This document shows, piece after piece, positions 58,501 through 64,000 of a DNA stretch of 64,000 nucleotides. The translations under genes were made by a program, and so were the position numbers. The stretch lies in assembly GCF_003065605.1 (NCBI RefSeq), contig NZ_CP026952.1:1302001-1366000 (forward strand), given 5' to 3'. Numbering within the stretch: the first letter of the stretch is position 1; each line of letters starts with the position of its first letter. The notes below the pieces were generated by a model. That model did not search any database, had not been told where the DNA came from, and saw only the letters and a program-made list of their open reading frames with translations. This DNA comes from Aeromicrobium chenweiae. GTDB lineage: Bacteria > Actinomycetota > Actinomycetes > Propionibacteriales > Nocardioidaceae.

Positions 58501-59145
58501 TCAAACGCCCATGAACGAGAGCATCTCCAGGCGAGGCTCCCAGCCGAGAGCCGTGTAGAGATCCCGTCCCTGCGCGGACGCCGCGAGGACGCCGCGGGTG
58601 GCCCCGCGGCCCATCGCCTGACGGGTCAACGTCGCCATGACGTGCCGGCCGAGGCCCCGCCGCTGGAACGCGGGTGTGGTCTCGACGCTGTCGAAGGTCG
58701 CCCACCCGTTCAGCACGCCCACGGAGCCGTGGGCGGCGACGGTGTCGGCGGACTCCAGGGAGTAGGTCATCGCGTGGTCGTCGATGTCCCACCGGAAGGT
58801 GAGGTCGTCCGCGAGCGGGGGAACGCCCTCGTCGACCAGCTCGGTCGACATCAGGGTCTCGTCGTCGCGGTCGATGCGGACGCCGGGCAGGAGGTGGGCG
58901 GTCAGGTAGGTCCCGACGTCCTCGGCGACGACGGTCAGCATCGCGCGCGGGTCGCCGGCGACGTGGCCCATCAGCTCGGTGAACGCCTCGATGCCGGGGT
59001 CGACGCAGACCAGCTCGGTCTCGCGGGTCCTCGACCCGACGTGCACGATCGGCCAGCCGTCCAGCTGTCCGGCGTGGATGCCGCGGATGTGGATCCACGT
59101 GGCGAGCCACGCGTCGATGAGCTCCGTCGTGCTGTCCGTGCGCAT
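58501..59145 (-). CDS. GNAT-family acetyltransferase
   Basis: A 214-residue protein. Acetyl-CoA loop QRRGLGRHVMATLTRQAMGRG near residues 158-178, followed by AASAQGRDLYTALGWE. An N-terminal 100-residue region does not match the fold and may recruit substrate. The divergent neighbour is the STAS gene. Substrate unknown. Confidence 0.85.
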   Translation of the reverse strand: MRTDSTTELIDAWLATWIHIRGIHAGQLDGWPIVHVGSRTRETELVCVDPGIEAFTELMGHVAGDPRAMLTVVAEDVGTYLTAHLLPGVRIDRDDETLMSTELVDEGVPPLADDLTFRWDIDDHAMTYSLESADTVAAHGSVGVLNGWATFDSVETTPAFQRRGLGRHVMATLTRQAMGRGATRGVLAASAQGRDLYTALGWEPRLEMLSFMGV

Positions 59146-59253
59146 GTGGGGATCCTCGCACGCCGCGATTCGCTAGGATCAGGACCGGTTGTGCAGCAGC
59201 CGTGTGAGGGACATGCGCATGAGGACGACGGACGAGCACGCTGGGGAGCACGT

Positions 59254-59616
59254 ATGACACAGGACCTGACGGTCACCATCCGCGACGAGGACCCGTACGT
59301 CGTGCTGGACGTCGTGGGCGAGATCGACATCAGCACCGCCTCCGTCCTGCGCGACGCGATGATCGAGGCCACCGACCACGGCGCCGACAAGCTCGTGTTC
59401 GACCTGAGGCAGGTCTCGTTCGTCGACTCGGTCGGTCTGGGTGTGTTCGTGCTCGCGCGCAAGAAGATGCAGCTGCGGCAGGGGAGCGTCGACATCATCG
59501 CGTCCACCCGCCGGGTGCTCGCGATCTTCAAGCTGGCCGGTCTCGAGCAGGCCTTCCGCATCCGGCCCACGCTGGAGGCGCTGTCCGCGGAGGACGATCC
59601 GGCCGAGCCGGCCTAG
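59254..59616 (+). CDS. STAS-domain anti-sigma factor antagonist
   Basis: A 120-residue SpoIIAA-like protein. The phosphorylatable Ser is in VSFVDSVGLGVFV near residue 58. Such proteins bind RsbW/SpoIIAB-type anti-sigma kinases when dephosphorylated and release an alternative sigma factor. No anti-sigma kinase or SigF/SigB-type sigma is adjacent. Start ATG preceded by GGGGAG. Confidence 0.9.
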   Translation: MTQDLTVTIRDEDPYVVLDVVGEIDISTASVLRDAMIEATDHGADKLVFDLRQVSFVDSVGLGVFVLARKKMQLRQGSVDIIASTRRVLAIFKLAGLEQAFRIRPTLEALSAEDDPAEPA

Positions 59617-59633
59617 GTCCCGGGAAAGCAAGT

Positions 59634-59662
59634 GTCCCCGCGCCGTTGGTGCGGCCGGGGAC
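59634..59662. terminator. Hairpin after the STAS gene
   Basis: GTCCCCG and CGGGGAC form a 7-bp stem, 17 bases after the stop, with an inner GCCG/CGGC pair set. Probable terminator of the STAS gene. Confidence 0.6.
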
Positions 59663-59715
59663 GTCGAGCCCGTGCCGCTAGATAGCGCGGTCGGTGCTGC
59701 GACCAGACTAGCCGA

Positions 59716-59735
59716 CCGGCCCTGAGACGGGCCGG
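59716..59735. terminator. Second hairpin between convergent genes
   Basis: CCGGCCC-TGAGAC-GGGCCGG, perfect 7-bp stem, 12 bases beyond the stop of the minus-strand small acidic gene. Probably terminates that gene. Confidence 0.55.
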
Positions 59736-59747
59736 CCGGTCAGGTCG

Positions 59748-59873
59748 TCACTCGATCGACGTCGCGTCCGGGTCGTGGTCGGCGTCGTCCTCGCTCGGGG
59801 ACGAGTCGGGCGCCTCGGTGTGCGCCGGGTCGTCGGGTCCCTCGGCGGGCTCCTCGGGATGGGGTGTGGTCAT
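59748..59873 (-). CDS. Small acidic protein
   Basis: A 41-residue protein, strongly acidic and Pro-rich (MTTPHPEEPAEGPDDPAH then EDDADHDPDATSIE). It has a strong AGGAGA ribosome-binding site 4 bases before the ATG, plus its own terminator, which argues for a real gene. It resembles short intrinsically disordered stress proteins. Divergent from the universal stress protein gene. Confidence 0.55.
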   Translation of the reverse strand: MTTPHPEEPAEGPDDPAHTEAPDSSPSEDDADHDPDATSIE

Positions 59874-59987
59874 GAGATCTCCTCTCGGTCCCACCCGTCG
59901 TACCCCGCGTCCGCCGCGCCAAGCCCGGAACCGCCGTCCAGGCCGACGGTCGCCGCCGGGGCCGCGCCGCACCGGCTATCGTGAAGC

Positions 59988-60527
59988 ATGACCGTATCGA
60001 AGACGATCCCCCTCCGCGGCGGTGTCCTGGTGGCCCACGACGGATCCGTCCCTGCGGACGCAGCACTGCGCACCGCGGTGCGCGTGGCGGCCGGACTGGG
60101 CAAGCCGGTCACCGTGGCCCGTGCCTGGAGCATCAGCACGGCGCCCCGCCCCGCGTCCGCAGCCCCCGGCTACATGCCGCCGTTCGAGGACTTCGAGGCA
60201 GCGACCTTGGCGGCGCTCGAGAAGGACATCGCCCCCATCCGGGCGGAGAGCCCCGACGTCACCATCGACGCCGTCGTGGTGCACGGCAGTCCCGCCGAGA
60301 AGATCGTCGAGGCGTCGGGCTCAGCGGATCTCGTCGTGGTCGGCAGCCGTGGACGGGGCGGGTTCCCGGGCCTGCTCCTCGGATCCGTCAGTGATCAGGT
60401 CGTGCGCTACGCGAAGTGCCCCGTCCTCGTCGACAAGGCTGTCGGCGGCGGCGACGCGGAGGCCGAGCCCGAGTCCGACGCCGAGCAGATGGAGCGAGCG
60501 CTGCTCAGCGAGCTCAAGCTCGAGTGA
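59988..60527 (+). CDS. Universal stress protein (UspA family)
   Basis: A 179-residue protein with one Usp domain. LVAHDGSVPADAAL is the N-terminal strand-loop, and VVVGSRGRGGFPGLLLGSVSDQVVRYAKCPVLV is the ATP-binding G-2x-G-9x-G(S) motif region. The acidic C-terminal 30 residues are extra. Its stop overlaps that of the convergent CoA transferase gene by 14 bases. Confidence 0.9.
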   Translation: MTVSKTIPLRGGVLVAHDGSVPADAALRTAVRVAAGLGKPVTVARAWSISTAPRPASAAPGYMPPFEDFEAATLAALEKDIAPIRAESPDVTIDAVVVHGSPAEKIVEASGSADLVVVGSRGRGGFPGLLLGSVSDQVVRYAKCPVLVDKAVGGGDAEAEPESDAEQMERALLSELKLE

Positions 60528-62049
60528 CGGGTCCCATGGTGCCGGTGTCGAGATAGCGCTGGTGCCAGGCGAGCGACTCGTCCAGCAGGTGCGGCGTGTG
60601 CCTGGCCTCGGGACGCTTCGCGCGGGCCCGGTCCAGGTAGTCCTGCAGGCCGGGACGGAACGCCGGGTCGGCGCAGCGCCCGATGATCTTGGCCGCGCGG
60701 TCGGTGGGGGACGAGCCGCGCAGGTCGGCGATGCCATGCTCGGTCACGATGACCTGCACGTCGTGCTCGGTGTGGTCGACGTGGCTGACCATCGGCACGA
60801 TCGCCGAGATGGCCCCGCCCTTGGCGGTCGACGGCGTGAGGAAGAAGTTCAGGAACGCGTTGCGGGCGAAGTCGCCGCTGCCGCCGATGCCGTTCATGAT
60901 CGCGCTGCCCATCACGTGGGTCGAGTTCACGTTGCCGTAGATGTCGGCCTCGAGCATGCCGTTCATCGCGATGACCCCGAGGCGGCGGACGAGCTCGGGA
61001 TGGTTCGAGATCTCCTCGCTGCGCAGGAGGATCCGTCCCTTGTACGCGTCGATGTCGTCCATGAACCGCCGGACCCCCGTGTCGGAGAGCCCGAACGACG
61101 TGGCCGACGCGGCACGGAGCGTCCCGCTGTCCAGCAGGTCGAGCATGCCGTCCTGGATGACCTCGGTGAACGCGACCAGGTCGGTGAACTCGCTGTGGTC
61201 CAGACCGGCCAGCACGGCGTTGGCGACGTTGCCGACACCCGACTGGATCGGGAGCAGCTCCGGGGGCATCCGTCCCGCCGCGACCTCGTGGCGCAGGAAG
61301 TCCACGACGTGGCCCGCGATGGCCTCCGAGGTGTCGTCGCCGGCGGTGAACACGGCGTTGCGGTCGGGCCGGTCGGTCTCCACGACCGCGACCACCTTGG
61401 CGGGGTCGACCCGCAGGTACGGCTCACCGATGCGCTGCATCGGCTCGGTGAGGGGGATCGGCTGCCGCGAGGGCGGCAGCGCCGTGCCGTAGTAGATGTC
61501 GTGGAAGCCCTCGAGCTCACGGGGCTGCCAGTGGTTGACCTCGAGGATGACCCGGTCCGCCTGGTCGAGCCACGTCTTGTTGTTGCCGACCGAGCCGCTG
61601 GGCACGAGGAGCCCGCCCGGGAGGACCGCCGTGACCTCGATGACGGCGACGTCGAGGTTGCCGTAGAACCCGAACCACATGTGCTGCGCCGAGTGGCTCA
61701 GGTGGGCGTCGATGTAGTCGACCTCGCCGGCGTTGATGAGGCGCCGCATGACCGGGTCGGAGTTGTAGGGGAGCCGGCTGGAGACGCCGTGCGCCTCGGC
61801 GAGGATGCCGTCGGCGTCCGGCGCGGTCGATGCCCCGGTCCACAACCCGATGCGGAACTCCTCGCCGCGGTCGTGCGCGGCGACCATCTGGTCGTGCAGT
61901 GCCGCGGGCGTCGCCTTGGGATATCCGGCACCGGTGAAGCCGCTGAACCCGACGTTGTCCCCGTTGCGGATCTGCGCTGCGGCCGCCTCCGGGGTGGTCA
62001 CGCGGGTGCTCAGGACGGGGCAGGTGATCCTCGCGGGCATGGGGACCAT
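60514..62049 (-). CDS. Acetyl-CoA hydrolase/transferase (succinate:acetate CoA-transferase type)
   Basis: A 511-residue class I CoA transferase. Catalytic Glu is in AFTEVIQDGMLD. GFSGFTGAGYPKATP and the glycine-rich QSGVGNVANAVL are conserved, and the length matches succinyl-CoA:acetate CoA-transferase. It would interconvert acetyl-CoA and acetate using succinate, and could recover acetate made by the PoxB-like enzyme in this window. An ATG at 62040 is an alternative start. Confidence 0.9.
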   Translation of the reverse strand: MVPMPARITCPVLSTRVTTPEAAAAQIRNGDNVGFSGFTGAGYPKATPAALHDQMVAAHDRGEEFRIGLWTGASTAPDADGILAEAHGVSSRLPYNSDPVMRRLINAGEVDYIDAHLSHSAQHMWFGFYGNLDVAVIEVTAVLPGGLLVPSGSVGNNKTWLDQADRVILEVNHWQPRELEGFHDIYYGTALPPSRQPIPLTEPMQRIGEPYLRVDPAKVVAVVETDRPDRNAVFTAGDDTSEAIAGHVVDFLRHEVAAGRMPPELLPIQSGVGNVANAVLAGLDHSEFTDLVAFTEVIQDGMLDLLDSGTLRAASATSFGLSDTGVRRFMDDIDAYKGRILLRSEEISNHPELVRRLGVIAMNGMLEADIYGNVNSTHVMGSAIMNGIGGSGDFARNAFLNFFLTPSTAKGGAISAIVPMVSHVDHTEHDVQVIVTEHGIADLRGSSPTDRAAKIIGRCADPAFRPGLQDYLDRARAKRPEARHTPHLLDESLAWHQRYLDTGTMGPVTRA

Positions 62050-62239
62050 TGTGCGCTGCGCCCCGTCTGCGACCCGACCTCGGTCGCGCCGCGGGCCTTC
62101 TCGGGCCCAAAGTCCCTGGTAGCGCAGGCTCTGCCGGGATACGTTGGATATTCACCCGCCGCTCCGGCGCCGGGCGGCAGGCGACCCACCTACGAAGACG
62201 GCATGCCCGACTTACGCAGACGGGACGTCAGCCTCTTCT

Positions 62240-62267
62240 GCACCCCGGTCTCGCAAGGGACCGGGGT
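62240..62267 (+). terminator. Strong hairpin in the tspO leader
   Basis: CACCCCGGTC with its exact complement, 10 bp, around TCGCAAGG. It lies 50 bases upstream of tspO in a 268-base region without a gene. It could end a short upstream transcript or act as an attenuator for tspO. Confidence 0.55.
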
Positions 62268-62317
62268 GCTTGGCGTCTCAGCTCGTCCGCCCGAGGGCGG
62301 CTGTCTAGTGTGGAGCG

Positions 62318-62788
62318 ATGGAACCTCGAACCATCGCCACCAGCGTGGGCCTGCCCGTCGCCGCTGCCGCGCTCGGGTCCGTCGCGACCGCGACGGGCAT
62401 CAAGAGCGCCTGGTACCGCACCCTGCGCAAGCCCGCCATCCAGCCGCCGCCGGCGGTGTTCCCGGTCGTGTGGACCGCGCTGTACGCGCAGATCGCGCTG
62501 GCCTCCGCCGACGCGCAGTCCCACATGACGCCGTCGGAGGCACGGACGTATCGCCGCAAGCTGGCGGCCAACATGGCCCTCAACGCAGGCTGGTGCTGGT
62601 CCTTCTTCCGCGGTCACCGGCTCGTGCCGTCGATCGTGGTGGCCGGCGCGCTCGCCACCAGCACGGCCGACCTCGCCCGGACCGCCGGGGGAGCGTCGAG
62701 GCGGGCCGGATGGCTGCTCGTGCCGTACACCGCCTGGAACAGCTTCGCGACGGTGCTGACCACCGCGATCTGGCGCAGGAACCGCTGA
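62318..62788 (+). CDS. tspO: TspO/MBR family membrane protein
   Basis: A 156-residue five-helix protein of the translocator-protein family. WYRTLRKPAIQPPPAVFPVVWTALY is diagnostic, seen as WYRTLRKPAIQ and FPVVWTALY, and LNAGWCWSFF and PYTAWNSFATV complete the set. Members bind porphyrins and take part in oxidative stress or tetrapyrrole handling. Confidence 0.93.
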   Translation: MEPRTIATSVGLPVAAAALGSVATATGIKSAWYRTLRKPAIQPPPAVFPVVWTALYAQIALASADAQSHMTPSEARTYRRKLAANMALNAGWCWSFFRGHRLVPSIVVAGALATSTADLARTAGGASRRAGWLLVPYTAWNSFATVLTTAIWRRNR

Positions 62789-62797
62789 GCCGTCCCG

Positions 62798-63520
62798 TCA
62801 GCCGACGGCCGTGCCGAACACCCGTCCGATGGCGTACGTCAGGGCCAGCCCGGCCGCGCCGCCGAGGACGATGCGGGCCACGGCCACCCGTGTCCTGCTG
62901 CGACCCAGGTAGGAGCTGACCGTGCCGGCCAGGGCAAGCGCCAGGAGGACGACGACGACGGTCACCACCACGCGCGCGGAGCCCGGCGCGAGCAGGATCG
63001 CGAAGAGCGGCAGCAGCGCACCCAGTGTGAAGGCGACCATCGAGGCCGCGGCCGCCTGGTACGGGTTGGTCAGTGCCTGCGGGTCGATGCCCAGCTCCGC
63101 GTCGGCGTGGGCGGCCAGCGCGTCGTGCTCGGTGAGCTCCTCGGCGACCTGCCGTGCGGTCTGCTGTGACAGGCCCTTGCTGGCGTACAGCGCGGTCAGC
63201 TCGTCCAGCTCCTGCTCCGGGAGGTCCCGCAGCTCCTGGGTCTCCTGAGCGAGCTGGGAGCGCTCGCTGTCGCGTTGGCTGCTCACCGAGATGTACTCGC
63301 CAAGCCCCATGGAGACCGCGCCGGAGACGACACCGGCCAGCCCGGCCGTGAAGATCGCCCCCTTGTCGGAGGTGGCGCCCGCGACGCCGACGACGAGTCC
63401 AGCGGTGGACACGATGCCGTCGTTCGCGCCGAGGACCCCCGCCCGCAGCCAGTTCAGCCGCGAGGCCATCGCGGAGGAGTGGCGCTCTCCCGGGTGTCCG
63501 GGGTCGAGTGCGTCAGGCAT
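62798..63520 (-). CDS. VIT1/CCC1-family iron or manganese transporter
   Basis: A 240-residue membrane protein. The first helix region RAGVLGANDGIVSTAGLVVGVAGA is the family signature, and GLGEYISVSSQRDSER forms the metal-gating segment. A cytoplasmic helical insert with EELTEHDALAAHADAELG follows, then three C-terminal helices. Moves Fe2+ or Mn2+. ATG at 63520 has AGGAGAG at proper spacing, better than the GTG at 63526. Confidence 0.9.
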   Translation of the reverse strand: MPDALDPGHPGERHSSAMASRLNWLRAGVLGANDGIVSTAGLVVGVAGATSDKGAIFTAGLAGVVSGAVSMGLGEYISVSSQRDSERSQLAQETQELRDLPEQELDELTALYASKGLSQQTARQVAEELTEHDALAAHADAELGIDPQALTNPYQAAAASMVAFTLGALLPLFAILLAPGSARVVVTVVVVLLALALAGTVSSYLGRSRTRVAVARIVLGGAAGLALTYAIGRVFGTAVG

Positions 63521-63637
63521 CGGCACTCTCCTGGGGCCGCGGTGGACCCTCAGCCTGTCGCCGCTTCGGTGACCGGCGTAGAGGCGACCGCCCCTTGCGG
63601 ACGGACCAACGTCCCGTGCGGCGGGGCTGCCCGGCGG

Positions 63638-64000
63638 TCAGCTGCCGCCGGCGGGAAGCTCCTCGAGCAGGACGTCGGGGTTCTCGCGGGCCGCGTTGTT
63701 GGCCCGCCACTTGTCGATGAACAGGGCCAGGTACGTGCCGTCCGTGCGCTGCAGGACCTCGCAGCCACGCGCGCCGCGCAGCTGCAGTGCGCCGTCCTCG
63801 TCGGTGCGGCGTGCCACCTGGTAGTCCAGGCGGGTGAGCCGGATCGGCGAGTTGAACTCGTGGGTCATCCGCTCTTCCACCACCTCGAACTGCAGCGGAC
63901 CGACCGCGGCGAGCACCGGGCTCTGGTCGCCGCGGAGGTCGGACCGCAGGACCTGCACGACGCCCTCCTGGTCGAGCTGCTCGATGCCGCGGCGGAACTG
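63638..64000 (-). CDS. prfC: Peptide chain release factor 3, C-terminal part
   Basis: Only the last 120 codons are in the window. The C-terminal domain VGPLQFEVVEERMTHEF matches RF3, with GCEVLQRTDGTYLALF and DKWRANNAARENPDV before the end. It lacks the GTPase motifs here because they lie beyond the window edge. RF3 is a GTPase that recycles RF1 and RF2 after termination. Confidence 0.93.
   Translation of the reverse strand, partial: QFRRGIEQLDQEGVVQVLRSDLRGDQSPVLAAVGPLQFEVVEERMTHEFNSPIRLTRLDYQVARRTDEDGALQLRGARGCEVLQRTDGTYLALFIDKWRANNAARENPDVLLEELPAGGS

Overview
The window is a high-GC, densely coding chromosome segment of an actinobacterium. Gene content and order fit the order Propionibacteriales, probably a Nocardioidaceae member of the Aeromicrobium/Nocardioides type; this is inference from family composition, with no marker-gene phylogeny. 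Supporting signs are DUF3145, DUF3052 beside aceE and ahpE, a WhiB regulator, the RNase H/acid phosphatase fusion, mycothiol-type PIG-L chemistry, and the actinobacterial glnE-glnA-panB-Nif3 neighbourhood.

Layout. 1-6.2 kb: core information genes (yceD end, rpmF, rnc, mutM, dgt, dnaG, a short sigma factor) ending in tRNA-Asn. 6.3-11.7 kb: small-molecule enzymes, a LysR/SDR divergent pair, an alcohol dehydrogenase, a small catalase-related protein and a PIG-L deacetylase. 11.7-16.1 kb: tRNA-Met, a HAD phosphatase, DUF3145, an acyl carrier protein, a hydrolase and a PAP2 membrane protein. 16.2-20.4 kb: aceE divergent from DUF3052-ahpE, with an unusual tandem repeat array between the last two. 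20.4-22.3 kb: tRNA-Val followed by a less GC-rich, gene-poor relic island bounded by a 48-bp direct repeat of the tRNA 3' end. 22.3-30 kb: exporter, hydrolase, histidine kinase, lone receiver, and a NarL-type regulator in an operon with a pyruvate oxidase-like enzyme. 30-40.4 kb: guanidine-III riboswitch with sugE, a PrmC-like methyltransferase, RecQ, Nif3, zinc-ribbon and RNase H operon, yaaA, an ArsB-type transporter, and a Gdt1 transporter under a manganese (yybP-ykoY) riboswitch. 40.5-53.8 kb: rnpB, aldo-keto reductase, map, panB, nadE, glnA, an ECF42-type sigma factor with its DGPF protein, glnE, and a secreted DUF3152 protein. 53.8-64 kb: whiB with an upstream small ORF, a desaturase/ferredoxin-reductase operon under a TetR regulator, stress proteins, a CoA transferase, tspO, a VIT-family transporter and the end of prfC.

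Working links. Nitrogen: glnA with a GlnR-like box, nadE (glutamine dependent) and glnE. Lipid: desaturase plus its electron donor, controlled from a 24-bp palindrome. Carbon overflow: pyruvate dehydrogenase, pyruvate oxidase-like enzyme and acetate/succinate CoA transferase. RNA-level control is unusually visible: two riboswitches, plus several strong hairpins at gene ends.

No CRISPR array, intact insertion sequence, prophage or obvious biosynthetic cluster was seen. The most unusual signals are the 86/82-bp repeat array before ahpE, a two-copy palindromic repeat placed the same distance after two unrelated stop codons, the relic tRNA-Val island, and the stacked RNA switch upstream of the Gdt1 gene.
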